From: Sphingobacterium griseoflavum
GTDB lineage: Bacteria > Bacteroidota > Bacteroidia > Sphingobacteriales > Sphingobacteriaceae
Assembly (NCBI RefSeq): GCF_014653155.1
Contig: NZ_BNAF01000016.1
Coordinates: 22,465 to 86,464 of the forward strand
Length of the DNA stretch: 64,000 bases
Direction: 5' to 3'
The translations under genes were made by a program, and so were the position numbers. Below are positions 33,521-43,071 of the stretch, in pieces. Numbering within the stretch: position 1 is the first letter of the stretch; the number at the start of each line of letters is the position of its first letter. The notes under the pieces are model-generated. The model saw only the letters and a list, made by a program, of their open reading frames with translations. It ran no database searches and was not told the DNA's origin.

Positions 33521-34033
33521 CTAATCTCCGGATTTATAAGCATGCAGTGTTTTTTTCATGGCTTTACGAGCGACATGGATACGGGTCTTCACCGTTCCAA
33601 TTGGAATGGCCAAGTAGTCCGAAATCTCATGGTACTTATAGCCTTCGAAATACATGCTGAAAGGGACGTAATAATCGTCGCTAAGCGTTGACAAAGCACG
33701 GTTTATATCGTCCATGACAAATTTGTTTTCTCCGCTGTTGCTGCTGGCTGAAACAACGAGGTTAGCATTGGTAATTTCTTCTTCTTTCGTAATAAAAGAG
33801 TTCGTTTTAATTACCCTTCGGTAGTTGTTGATAAAAGTGTTCTTCATGATGGTGTACAGCCACCCTTTAAGGTTTGTCCCTTCTTTAAAGTTGTTGAAAT
33901 AGGTTACAGCCTTCAGTAGCGTGTCTTGCACCAAATCATTTGCGTCATCCTGGTCTCTAGTGAAATTTCTTGCATACGTCTTTAGTGAGTCCGCCTGTTG
34001 GGTAACCAACGTGTTGAATTCTAATTTGTTCAT
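33521..34033 (-). CDS. ECF-type RNA polymerase sigma factor
   Basis: 170 residues. Region 2 contains YARNFTRDQDDANDLVQDTLLKAVTYF, the core-binding and -10 recognition helices. Region 4 ends with HEISDYLAIPIGTVKTRIHVARKAMKKTL, the helix-turn-helix that binds the -35 box. No anti-sigma gene lies next to it, since the next gene on the strand is the cytochrome b5-like gene. It may be one of the anti-sigma-independent sigma factors of this phylum. Confidence 0.9.
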   Translation of the reverse strand: MNKLEFNTLVTQQADSLKTYARNFTRDQDDANDLVQDTLLKAVTYFNNFKEGTNLKGWLYTIMKNTFINNYRRVIKTNSFITKEEEITNANLVVSASSNSGENKFVMDDINRALSTLSDDYYVPFSMYFEGYKYHEISDYLAIPIGTVKTRIHVARKAMKKTLHAYKSGD

Positions 34034-34301
34034 ACTAGATTGGATTAAAAGTTTTCAATGTACCGATTTAACTGACGTGCATCGGTCATGTAGGGTTGTA
34101 ATACCCTTCATGTCATACGGTTTTGCAACAAATTATGCAAATGGCGTGCTAAACTTCCTCCTGTGGATGAAGTCTAAATGAAATTTCCATTAAAAAAATG
34201 TGAAAAGAAGAACTTTTGTTGGATTCCAATAGGTTAATAACCAATCTTGTAGCTCGATGCGTTACTTGCAGACAGTCAACTTCAACAAATGTGGAAAACT
34301 T

Positions 34302-35318
34302 TTACAAAACATTAACTTCGCGTTCCAACAGTATTCCGAATTTTTGGTACACATCGTTCATTATTTTAGACGATATAGTATATATTTCTAGACCTGTGGC
34401 ATCTCCCAAGTTGGTGATTACCAGCGCTTGGTTTTTCCAAACAGCGGCATTTCCCTCGGTTTTTCCTTTCCATCCGCATGCCTCAATCAACCAACCCGCC
34501 GCTAGCTTTTCGCGGTTCTCGTCGATAGGGAACGAAACTAATTGGGGATATGTTGCCTTGATCTGCTCGAACAAAGTGCGAGGGATGATCGGATTTTTGA
34601 AGAAGCTTCCAGCGTTTCCAACGGTAGAGGGGTCGGGTAGTTTTTCCACACGGATATGGGAAACGACCTCTGCGACATCCTTAATACTTGGCGAATGAAT
34701 TTTTCTCCGTTGAAGTTCCTGCTCAATGGCACCGTAAGCGGTATTCAGGCTTTGATGGAGGGAGAGTTTGTAAGTTACGGAAGTGATGATGAAACGACCT
34801 TTATACTTCGTTTTAAAGATACTGTCACGATAGGTGAAATGACAGTCTTGATTATTAAAGGTTGTGAACGTTCCTGTTTCCGTGTCAAAGGCCTGACAGG
34901 AATAAAAGACATCCATCAATTCTGTGCCGTAAGCTCCAATATTTTGTACGGGGGAAGCACCGACCGTTCCCGGTATTAGCGCCATGTTTTCCACGCCGGC
35001 AAACCCGTGATCAATGCAGTACCATACAAAGTCATTCCACACCTCGCCAGCCTTGGCCGTCACAAATATATAGTTTCCTTCGATGAAATGTTGTATGCCT
35101 TTACTGGCCATATGGACAATTAGCCCCGGGTAGTTTTGCGTAAAAAGGACATTGCTGCCTGCACCTAATATAAAAAACGTGTCTCGCAGGAGGCCTTTTT
35201 CGTACAAATCTGGAAGTTGACTTTCCTGGGTGATTTGTACAAACTGGTTGCAGCTTGCCTCAACGGCAAAAGTATTGTATTGTCGAAGTGAAATGCCGTG
35301 TAGAATCTCGTTTACCAT
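34302..35318 (-). CDS. murB: UDP-N-acetylmuramate dehydrogenase
   Basis: FAD enzyme that reduces UDP-GlcNAc-enolpyruvate in peptidoglycan synthesis. The 338-residue product is the type I (E. coli-like) form: it has FAD-binding LGAGSNVLF, GVENMALIPGTVGASPVQNIGAYG, and the catalytic segment VGNAGSFFKNP with the proton-donor Ser238. The Tyr-containing insertion CHFTYRDSIFK typical of type I is present. It is divergent from a TetR-type regulator gene. Confidence 0.95.
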   Translation of the reverse strand: MVNEILHGISLRQYNTFAVEASCNQFVQITQESQLPDLYEKGLLRDTFFILGAGSNVLFTQNYPGLIVHMASKGIQHFIEGNYIFVTAKAGEVWNDFVWYCIDHGFAGVENMALIPGTVGASPVQNIGAYGTELMDVFYSCQAFDTETGTFTTFNNQDCHFTYRDSIFKTKYKGRFIITSVTYKLSLHQSLNTAYGAIEQELQRRKIHSPSIKDVAEVVSHIRVEKLPDPSTVGNAGSFFKNPIIPRTLFEQIKATYPQLVSFPIDENREKLAAGWLIEACGWKGKTEGNAAVWKNQALVITNLGDATGLEIYTISSKIMNDVYQKFGILLEREVNVL

Positions 35319-35420
35319 TTTGTGCTGACTAATTCTTTTAAAAATTCAAAAAAAGAATTAACTTTATGATTTTGGGGTAAAGATACTACAAAGCAGTTTA
35401 TTTAACGGAATAAAATTGAG

Positions 35421-36032
35421 ATGTCTAAAAATGTAGATATTAAACGAGCTAAGATACTGGAAGTTGCGAAACGCCGTTTCGCACATTTTGGAATGGCAAA
35501 GACAACTATGGCAGAGATTGCGAAAGATCTTTCGTTTTCTAAGGCGCTGCTTTACTATTATTTTCCCGATAAAAACAGTCTATACACGGCTGTATTGGAA
35601 TATGTGATCAATGAAATGATCAATAAGGTAGATACCTATTTGCTCAAAGCAGTTAGCGTGGAAAGAGCGATACTGTTTGCTATCGAAAGCCGGATGGAGC
35701 TGATGCGCGAAAACTATAATCTTTTCGAATATTCTACATCGTTGTTCATGCAGAATCCCGGTGAGATGGGCAAAAGCTTGGGTCCTTTCTTTGATCGGGT
35801 TCGCGATCAGTTTGTGCGTATCCTCGATCAGGGTGTTCGCCAAGGCGAGATCATCGTGGATGATATTGAAGAAACTGCTGAACTACTGTTGTTTTCTTTG
35901 ATGGGTATGCGGACTGGGATTTTGAGCAAAGATCTGAACGACTGTTTGTTTCCGACACCGGGTGAATTTGAGTTGATCTTGTCCAAGCAGAAGAAGATGG
36001 TTTCTATTTTTATTAGGGGGCTTCGGGCCTGA
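35421..36032 (+). CDS. TetR/AcrR family transcriptional regulator
   Basis: 203-residue repressor-like protein with an N-terminal HTH (about residues 8-55: ILEVAKRRFAHFGMAKTTMAEIAKDLSFSKALLYYYFPDKNSLY) and a helical ligand-binding domain. The HTH is canonical. Its 3' end overlaps the 3' end of the convergent YpdA-type gene by 20 bases. The neighbouring FUSC-type membrane protein gene would be a fitting target, but there is no direct evidence. Confidence 0.92.
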   Translation: MSKNVDIKRAKILEVAKRRFAHFGMAKTTMAEIAKDLSFSKALLYYYFPDKNSLYTAVLEYVINEMINKVDTYLLKAVSVERAILFAIESRMELMRENYNLFEYSTSLFMQNPGEMGKSLGPFFDRVRDQFVRILDQGVRQGEIIVDDIEETAELLLFSLMGMRTGILSKDLNDCLFPTPGEFELILSKQKKMVSIFIRGLRA

Positions 36033-36996
36033 CCGTGGCGCTAAGGTGAGCCATGATTATTTCCGCATGGATGCGTGAATTTTCAATGAACCATAAGTGT
36101 GTATTCAGTCCTCCGCACACCACACCGGCCAGATACAGGCCAGGGATGTTGGTTTCCATGGTTTGTGGGTCGTGTTCGGGAATTCTAGGCGCTTCATCTG
36201 GAACATGTACACCCATGGCTGTCAGGAAATCGAAATTGGGTTGATAACCTGTCAAGGCCAGAACGAAATCGTTGTCCAATGTGACTTCACCTTTTGGTGT
36301 GCTAAGTATTACTGTTTCTTGCGTGATGGCCGTAAGGCAACTGTCAAAAAACACGTCAATTTCCTCGAAAGCTATTCTGTTTTCGATATCGGGTCTTACC
36401 CAATATTTGACGCGGGGGCTAATTTCTTTGCCGCGTACCACGAGCGTCACTTTGGCGCCTTTGCGGTATGTTTCCAATGCGGCATCTACAGAAGAGTTGC
36501 TTGCGCCCACGACCAGCACACGCTGGTTGGCATAATAATGCGGATCATCGTAATAATGGGATACTTTTGGCAGGTTCTCACCTGGGATATTGAGCATCAT
36601 CGGGATATCATAGAAGCCTGTAGCCACAATAACAGCTTTCGCTTGATACAAGCCTTTGGTGCTTTGTACATGAAAGATATCAACTTCTTTGCGAACGGAC
36701 AGTACCGCTTCGAAAAGATGCGTGTTTAGATTAAATTTATCATTTATGCGCCGATAGTATTCCAATGCTTCCGCCCTTTTAGGTTTCGGTAAGGTAGTGA
36801 CAAATGGCGTGTCGCCAATTTCAAGTTTTTCCGAAGACGAAAAAAAGGTCATGTTTGCGGGGTAATGGTATAAGGAATTAACCAAACACCCTTTTTCGAG
36901 AATAATATGCGAGCGGCCATATCGCTGCGCTTCGATACCGCAGGCGAGCCCGATAGGGCCGGCGCCAATGATAAGTACATCAAAAAAATTATCCAT
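36013..36996 (-). CDS. YpdA family FAD/NAD(P)-binding thiol disulfide reductase
   Basis: 327-residue flavoprotein resembling YpdA, the reductase proposed for bacillithiol disulfide. N-terminal FAD site VLIIGAGPIGLACGIEA; second dinucleotide site RVLVVGASNSSVDAALE; no CxxC redox motif, as in YpdA. Conserved LVNSLYHYPANMTFFSSSEKLEIG fits the family. The start ATG 36996 overlaps the FUSC gene stop by 8 bases, so the two are translationally coupled. Whether this organism makes bacillithiol cannot be seen here. Confidence 0.85.
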   Translation of the reverse strand: MDNFFDVLIIGAGPIGLACGIEAQRYGRSHIILEKGCLVNSLYHYPANMTFFSSSEKLEIGDTPFVTTLPKPKRAEALEYYRRINDKFNLNTHLFEAVLSVRKEVDIFHVQSTKGLYQAKAVIVATGFYDIPMMLNIPGENLPKVSHYYDDPHYYANQRVLVVGASNSSVDAALETYRKGAKVTLVVRGKEISPRVKYWVRPDIENRIAFEEIDVFFDSCLTAITQETVILSTPKGEVTLDNDFVLALTGYQPNFDFLTAMGVHVPDEAPRIPEHDPQTMETNIPGLYLAGVVCGGLNTHLWFIENSRIHAEIIMAHLSATVRPEAP

Positions 36997-39178
36997 CTAC
37001 CGAACCGATTTTTTCATTTTGTTCAAGTGTCTTCGAGCGAGCAACCAAGTCATCGGTGACACGGTGTAAATCTCCCGAAATTTTACTCAAAAACTGTAAT
37101 TGTTCTGTAATTAATGCACTGTCTTCTTCACTAACGGTATGTTCTTCCAACAACGGGAAATCTGCTGCTGTGTGGAAACTTTCCTCACTATGTTCCTGTG
37201 CCGGAAGCAGGGCGATTGCTTTTCCAAGTTCGGACAAGATCTTTTTTAACAACTTGACATGTTCGCTATTAAACGTGCCTATGTCTACTTGGTTCACCTC
37301 CGTCAGTAGGTTTGCCGAGTAGGAGGAGAAGATGTGGTTTAAGATTACAAAACGGTTGATCTCCTTGGTGTACTTTTGCCGCCATTTGGGTTCCGTCAAC
37401 ATCCGTTGAAAAGTCGAACCCATATTCGCTGATGCGATGTATACCTCTTTACGTGCAAGTTTGTAGGTCGTTCGAGATAGGTTATGGCCTGCCAAGATTT
37501 GGATAGCTTGGGCGATGTAGTTGTAATTTGCAATAAGGAGGCTACGCATGTTATCTCGAAATTGCGTGCTTTCCCAGTTGGGAAATATGATGTAGCTGGA
37601 GATAAAAGCAATGGCTCCGCCTAAAAAGGTGTCAAACACCCGCTCCTTCGCCATGTCAAAGGAATTCATTCCATTAAAGCTCAACATGATTAAGACGTAG
37701 GGAGTCATAAACATGACCGCGATGATATAATTTACGCGGAAAAGACTATAGGCAGTTAGAAAAAAGAAAATCAAGAGTACGAAACGAATGGCTGGATCCT
37801 GTATCGTAAAAACAATGGCAGCGCCGATGATCCCGCCAATAAGCGTTCCGACTAGGCGCTGTACATTTCGCTCTTGCGTCAGTCCGAAACCAGGCTTCAA
37901 AATCACCATGATGGTAAGCAAAGTCCAATAGATGCCATTGGGATTAAAATTGATCAGGCTAAGTGTTAGGTAGGTGCCCGAAAGGACGATGGCCATTCGT
38001 AGGGCATGCCGGAAGACCGAAGATTCCAAGCTAAGGTTGCTTCGGAATTTCTTCCAGTCGATTTGGTCGCGCGTAATAAATTGTGACGCGGAGTCGATTT
38101 CCTGCCGCGGGATTTCCGATATTTTCGATGAGCTATAGCTGTAAATATCTTCGATAAATTTTACGATACCCCGGATGTTAATGATGATTTTCTTTAATGG
38201 GATGGTGTTTCCAATATTTTTATCCAGCTGGTCCACAGTCTCCCGTAATCGGTCTATATCTTGTTCAAACTTGTAGATCGGTTTGGGCATTCGATTGGCG
38301 TTAATGGCATAGGCCATGTTGTCCAACTCATGGGTCAGTTTGATGAGCACATGTTTGAAGGGCATCAGCACGCCATGTTGACCATAGGCGGTCTTTATCG
38401 CATTGTAGTCGTATTGCGTTGTCATGCTCTGCTCGAACAGGTCGACAATATCCGCGAAGATCAATGTCAAAAATCGTCCTATTTTAGTGGTGTCCTTGAT
38501 AGAGCGTTTACTTTGAAACAGAATGTCACGCACCAGCTCTTGGTGCCTGTTCACCTCGATCTGTTTTTCGATCAGCTTTACATAGTTGGCATCAACATCA
38601 ATGTTAGGATCGTAAAAATTGGCTTTTAAACGGATATAGTCTGCAACTTGCCGGATAGATTCGGATAATTCCTGCTGTGCAATCCGGTAAGGTCTGATCT
38701 GCAGGATCGACATGCTGATTAACATGTACCATGATCCGCCCATGGCTATATATAGGAGGTACATCCAACGTTCCTCGTCGACTAATTCGTGGTGCACATT
38801 GAACAGCATCATCAGCGTGCACATCGCCCCCACCGTAGCTGCGCGTGCGTTGAAGATGGCAAACATGGCGAATACAAAACTCAAGATCGCTACGGTAACG
38901 GTGGTGAGTCCTATAGATTGGTTGACATGTATGATGATGATGTAGGTCAACATGCACAAAAGTGCTGTTGACAACATACCGAGCCTGCGATGGGAGGGAG
39001 CCCCCGGTGTGTCGGACAGTCCAACCAATAGCGCGCCTAAAGATATGAGCGTTCCAATATTGAAATAACCAAGGTATGCTGATACCAGTACCGGGACAAT
39101 ACAGCCGACGGTGATTTTCAGTCCTTCTGAAAAGTACTGACCATAAAAGAAATTACTTATTTCTTTGGATTTTTCCAT
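36989..39178 (-). CDS. FUSC/YccS family inner-membrane protein
   Basis: 729 residues with two blocks of membrane helices (about residues 15-165 and 395-535) separated and followed by soluble helical regions, the arrangement of YccS and other FUSC proteins related to aromatic acid efflux. The first block contains ISLGALLVGLSDTPGAPSHRR and the second GIYWTLLTIMVILKPGFGLTQERNVQRLVGTLIGG, the conserved FUSC motif. The C-terminal 180 residues are helical with an acidic tail. It heads a two-gene unit with the YpdA-type gene. The substrate is unknown. Confidence 0.85.
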   Translation of the reverse strand: MEKSKEISNFFYGQYFSEGLKITVGCIVPVLVSAYLGYFNIGTLISLGALLVGLSDTPGAPSHRRLGMLSTALLCMLTYIIIIHVNQSIGLTTVTVAILSFVFAMFAIFNARAATVGAMCTLMMLFNVHHELVDEERWMYLLYIAMGGSWYMLISMSILQIRPYRIAQQELSESIRQVADYIRLKANFYDPNIDVDANYVKLIEKQIEVNRHQELVRDILFQSKRSIKDTTKIGRFLTLIFADIVDLFEQSMTTQYDYNAIKTAYGQHGVLMPFKHVLIKLTHELDNMAYAINANRMPKPIYKFEQDIDRLRETVDQLDKNIGNTIPLKKIIINIRGIVKFIEDIYSYSSSKISEIPRQEIDSASQFITRDQIDWKKFRSNLSLESSVFRHALRMAIVLSGTYLTLSLINFNPNGIYWTLLTIMVILKPGFGLTQERNVQRLVGTLIGGIIGAAIVFTIQDPAIRFVLLIFFFLTAYSLFRVNYIIAVMFMTPYVLIMLSFNGMNSFDMAKERVFDTFLGGAIAFISSYIIFPNWESTQFRDNMRSLLIANYNYIAQAIQILAGHNLSRTTYKLARKEVYIASANMGSTFQRMLTEPKWRQKYTKEINRFVILNHIFSSYSANLLTEVNQVDIGTFNSEHVKLLKKILSELGKAIALLPAQEHSEESFHTAADFPLLEEHTVSEEDSALITEQLQFLSKISGDLHRVTDDLVARSKTLEQNEKIGSVDG

Positions 39179-39685
39179 GAAATGCTCAACTGTTTTTGTG
39201 ATGACAAAGAAACGCTAAGAAGTCTCCAAACTTATACAAATTTGCATGGATATCCAACTTTTAATGCCTTCGAAATGCGCGCGTAGTTTCTATTATCATC
39301 AGGCTAGGCAATGTTTAGGGAGGATGTCATAAATAATGAAAATAATCAAACAGTTTAGCGATTAATGTGGTTATTGATTCGTACGCCATGGGATATTGTT
39401 ATATATTTATTGGCTACTACCGGCGTATTGCATTGGGAGTTTGGTTTTGTGCGGGCCATTCATTTGCTGTATGGTTTATCCATTAACCGAGAGCGGCATA
39501 AGGATAGGCTATACGCGCTTTTCCAGATGAAGGAAATAGGCTTATTTTTTTAATTTTTTTAAATAAATAGGCTTTTTAATATTTTTTTTATACAGAAAAC
39601 TTTCATTTATTATAAATATTATATAGTTTAGGGCGGTTCGATTAGGTTACAACCTCGAACCTATGTTATTCCATTAAATATAAGC
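39179..39685. other. 507-bp intergenic region upstream of ppc
   Basis: Shared upstream region of the divergent FUSC and ppc genes. It is AT-rich near ppc and has a small palindrome AGGTTACAACCT at 39644-39655. No consensus promoter was found. One possible short reading frame lies at 39365-39553. Confidence 0.5.
39365..39553 (+). CDS. Possible small membrane protein (weak)
   Basis: A 62-codon frame from ATG 39365 with one hydrophobic stretch (IVIYLLATTGVLHWEFGFV) and a basic region (NRERHKDRLYAL). It ends in ILFF-like residues. No recognisable family, no ribosome-binding site, no promoter. It could be a real single-helix peptide or chance. Confidence 0.2.
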   Translation: MWLLIRTPWDIVIYLLATTGVLHWEFGFVRAIHLLYGLSINRERHKDRLYALFQMKEIGLFF

Positions 39686-42259
39686 ATGAAAATCAGTCAA
39701 AAACAATCCGTTTTTCACAACGAAGTACTAACACGCTTTGACCTATACAAAAGTTTGTTTTTAACCTTGCCCTTTCAGCGGGTAAAGCACACCGGAACGA
39801 TCTTACCATTTTTCTCTACCCATTGTGAAAAGGGTGTAGACGAGCATTTGACGCCAGAGGATATCATCGAGAGTTTCTTTGGACAATACGAACAATATGT
39901 GCAGGAGGAAGATCGTATAGATTTTCTTTTTCGCATTGTGCAGTATATCGAGAGGCAAGTTGTTCTTTTCGATGCGGTGGAAGACTCTGCTTTTCAAAGT
40001 GTTGGAAAGACGGATGAATCGGGTATTTTACATGGTCTTTTTCAACGGGCGCAAGAGAACCCCGAACTGAAACAGGAAATTGTAAATAAGCTGCGTGATT
40101 TTTCGGTTCGGTTGGTGCTCACGGCGCATCCCACACAATTTTACCCCGGGCCTGTCTTGGCCATTATCACTGACCTCATTGATGCCTTAAAGCGGAATGA
40201 TGTACCCAATATACACTCTCTGCTGCAACAGCTTGGGAAGACCCCCTTTATCAACAAGGAGAAACCTACACCTGTGGATGAGGCAGCCAGTTTAGCTTGG
40301 TTTTTGGAAAATGTGTTCTACAAAGTTGCGTCCGAAATTCAATCGAAAATCGATAGTGAATTGGAGGTTCCGACGGAGGATGTAAAGCAGTTGATCGAGC
40401 TTGGCTTTTGGCCGGGAGGCGATCGTGACGGTAATCCAAACGTAGATGCAGCAAGCACCAAAAAGGTTGCGAGCATGTTGCGCACGATTTTGTTCCGCTG
40501 TTACTACCGGGATTTTCGTATCGTTCGAAGGCGTATCACTTTCCGAGGCGTAGAGAAGTATTTGGACGTGCTCCAAAATCTCTTTTACAATAACAGTTTT
40601 AACCCAGTTGAAAACCCGGTTGATGAAACGGCCAGCATTTTGGAAAATCTGAACGCTGTTAAGGAAGTGCTCAATACACGCCATAACGGACTATTTGTTG
40701 AGCTTGTTGAGGATCTAATACGAAAAGTAATCACATTCGGCTGTCACTTTACGACGCTGGATATCCGCCAAGATAGTAGCATTTTACGCCAAACGTTCAA
40801 CTATCTGGTGGAGCGTTATCCCGAAACAGCGATGGATCTCGAGAAAATTAAAGATTCGGAATCTGATAAGGAGAAAAGCTTACCGTTTTCGGAGTTGAGT
40901 TTAAGCTTTGGTGATGATGCAGATAAGTTGGTGATCGACACCTTGGAGGTAATCGAGCTGTTGAAATCCATACAACGGAGCGGAAGTGAGCGCGCAGCGC
41001 AACGATTCATCATCAGTAATTGCCAGCAGGCATCAGATATCCTTGGATTGATGCAACTGTTTTTATGGTCAGGTTGGAAAAAGGATGCGTTAACGATTGA
41101 TTTTGTTCCGTTATTTGAGACGGTAGATGATCTTTCTCGCGCGGCGGATGTTATGCGCAGTTTGTATGATAACGCGGCTTATGCGCAACACATAAAGAAA
41201 CGAGGCAACAAGCAAACCATTATGTTAGGTTTTTCCGATAGCACGAAGGATGGCGGCTACCTCATGGCCAACTGGTCGATTTACAAAGCGAAGATCGAAC
41301 TGACGGCGATCGCAAGGGAGTATGATGTTGATCTGGTGTTTTTTGATGGTCGGGGCGGCCCCCCGGCACGTGGCGGTGGAAAAACACAGCGATTTTATGC
41401 GTCAATGGGCAAGGAAATTGCCAACGAACATATCCAATTAACTATCCAAGGGCAAACCATAAGCAGCCAGTATGGATCGTTGGAGACGGCACAGCATAAT
41501 ATTGAACTGTTGCTGCAGGCCGGGATCATTTCGGAAATCCAACAGAAAGAGGGGGATACGCTGACGAAAAAGCAGAAAGAGGTAATTGATCAAATGGCGC
41601 ACGAAAGCCACAGTAAATTTATGGCTCTTCGAAAACATCCACTTTTCTTAAAATACCTCGAAACGTTAAGTCCGCTGAAACAGTTGTCCGAAGTCAATAT
41701 CAGTAGTCGTCCGGTAAAAAGAAATTCGGGCAAGGAACTGCGTTTGGAAGATCTGCGAGCAATTAGTTTCGTGACATCATGGAGCCAGCTTAAACAAAAT
41801 ATTCCAGGCTTTTATGGTGTGGGAACGGCTCTGCGCTGGGCCGATGAAAACAATCTTTGGTCTTACGTAAAAAATCTGTACGATAGTTCTGGTATGTTTA
41901 AAACGATTATAGACAATTGTATGATGTCCATGACCAAGTCCAATTTTGACGTAACAGCATATATGCAGTATGATGAAACCTTCGCTGCATTTTGGTCCAT
42001 GCTGAAGGAGGAGTATGATTTGACGAAATCCTATGTGTTAAAGTTGAGCAATTCGACCGTATTGATGGAGCATTATCCAATTGAACGGGCATCCATTACG
42101 GCTCGGGAAAAGATTGTGTTGCCGCTGTTAATTATACAGCACTACGCCATTCGTGCTTTACGCGATAAAGAGCTTCCTGAAGAGAAAGAGTCGATCTACC
42201 GGAAATTGATCGCTCGTACCATCTACGGTGTAGTAAATGCAGGTCGCAATTTGGCGTAA
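39686..42259 (+). CDS. ppc: Phosphoenolpyruvate carboxylase
   Basis: Anaplerotic enzyme making oxaloacetate from PEP and bicarbonate. The 857-residue product has the catalytic histidine in LTAHPTQ (His148), the lysine/glycine loop GFSDSTKDGGYLMANW (Lys521) and the PEP-binding loop FFDGRGGPPARGGGKTQRF. The conserved WPGGDRDGNPNV arginine segment is also present. Slightly shorter than the E. coli enzyme (883), as usual for this phylum. It lacks any N-terminal extension. Confidence 0.96.
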   Translation: MKISQKQSVFHNEVLTRFDLYKSLFLTLPFQRVKHTGTILPFFSTHCEKGVDEHLTPEDIIESFFGQYEQYVQEEDRIDFLFRIVQYIERQVVLFDAVEDSAFQSVGKTDESGILHGLFQRAQENPELKQEIVNKLRDFSVRLVLTAHPTQFYPGPVLAIITDLIDALKRNDVPNIHSLLQQLGKTPFINKEKPTPVDEAASLAWFLENVFYKVASEIQSKIDSELEVPTEDVKQLIELGFWPGGDRDGNPNVDAASTKKVASMLRTILFRCYYRDFRIVRRRITFRGVEKYLDVLQNLFYNNSFNPVENPVDETASILENLNAVKEVLNTRHNGLFVELVEDLIRKVITFGCHFTTLDIRQDSSILRQTFNYLVERYPETAMDLEKIKDSESDKEKSLPFSELSLSFGDDADKLVIDTLEVIELLKSIQRSGSERAAQRFIISNCQQASDILGLMQLFLWSGWKKDALTIDFVPLFETVDDLSRAADVMRSLYDNAAYAQHIKKRGNKQTIMLGFSDSTKDGGYLMANWSIYKAKIELTAIAREYDVDLVFFDGRGGPPARGGGKTQRFYASMGKEIANEHIQLTIQGQTISSQYGSLETAQHNIELLLQAGIISEIQQKEGDTLTKKQKEVIDQMAHESHSKFMALRKHPLFLKYLETLSPLKQLSEVNISSRPVKRNSGKELRLEDLRAISFVTSWSQLKQNIPGFYGVGTALRWADENNLWSYVKNLYDSSGMFKTIIDNCMMSMTKSNFDVTAYMQYDETFAAFWSMLKEEYDLTKSYVLKLSNSTVLMEHYPIERASITAREKIVLPLLIIQHYAIRALRDKELPEEKESIYRKLIARTIYGVVNAGRNLA

Positions 42260-42295
42260 AATGTTTATTTTAAACGGGAAAATCGAATATTTTTT

Positions 42296-42303
42296 TATTT
42301 TTG
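42296..42303 (+). promoter_or_regulatory. Probable -7 promoter box
   Basis: TATTTTTG fits TAnnTTTG and lies 19 bases before the lipoprotein start. No -33 TTTG is seen. Confidence 0.4.
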
Positions 42304-42322
42304 TAGCATAAAACGAAAAGAG

Positions 42323-42928
42323 ATGAAATTTAACACTTTATTTGTTGCAGGCCTATGTGCTAGCGCTTTGTTAGCTTCTTGTAACCCGCAGACCGCTAAG
42401 GAAAATCAATTAAAATACACCCACACAAGTTTGGTAGATGGTGACGCTTTTCGATTTTTTCAAGTAGTTGGTGGCAAAGTGGTTTACGAAGCGGACTATG
42501 CAGCCTATGTAGAGACCGTTGCGAGCTCTTCGCAAGCAAAACAGCTCGCTGCAAAAGTAAAGGAAGTATATACAGCGATCATTCCGACATTAGATAGTCT
42601 CGCTATTGTCAATCAGGTGGACTTTCCGATCAAAGGCGCGGCTGTTTTCACGGCCCCAAACGATAAGGGAGCCGAAGAGGTACACAGTGCCGCCGATTCG
42701 ACCTTATCTAACCATACCGCTGTCGGCCATACACACGGTGATGTCTATTCGGATGAATCCTATATCCATCATGTGCAACACGAAGCCGCAGCAATTAAGG
42801 ATCAACTAGAGCGATTAAGCCGAAATACCGACCTAGGTCTACGTACCTTTGCAGAGGAAAATCTGGAAAAGGTAAAAGAATTATTTAAACTCGCGGGCGG
42901 TAAGGAAGATGCTCACGCTCATCACTAA
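42323..42928 (+). CDS. Histidine-rich lipoprotein, DUF4142-like
   Basis: 201 residues, lipoprotein (lipobox LASC, Cys20). The mature protein is helical, with a long amphipathic segment (AKQLAAKVKEVYTAIIPTLDSL) and a C-terminal helix pair (EAAAIKDQLERLSRNTDLGLRTFAEENLEKVKEL). This fits the ferritin-like DUF4142 fold, though the match is weak. Histidines are concentrated in NHTAVGHTHGDVYSDESYIHHVQHE and in the last residues AHAHH, suggesting a metal-handling surface. Flanked by a -7 box and a terminator, so monocistronic. Confidence 0.65.
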   Translation: MKFNTLFVAGLCASALLASCNPQTAKENQLKYTHTSLVDGDAFRFFQVVGGKVVYEADYAAYVETVASSSQAKQLAAKVKEVYTAIIPTLDSLAIVNQVDFPIKGAAVFTAPNDKGAEEVHSAADSTLSNHTAVGHTHGDVYSDESYIHHVQHEAAAIKDQLERLSRNTDLGLRTFAEENLEKVKELFKLAGGKEDAHAHH

Positions 42929-42950
42929 ACTGTACTGCAATCAAGTAATA

Positions 42951-42981
42951 AAAGGGATGTGGTGTTACATCCCTTTTTTTT
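42951..42981 (+). terminator. Terminator of the His-rich lipoprotein gene
   Basis: A 10-bp stem (AAAGGGATGT/ACATCCCTTT) with a 6-base loop, then T-rich. Confidence 0.8.
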
Positions 42982-43071
42982 GTTAATATAACAATAACTT
43001 AACACGCTATTAATCCGCAATTTGTTATTATTGTAGAATTTAACAAACAACGGAAATTAAAACCATCATCT

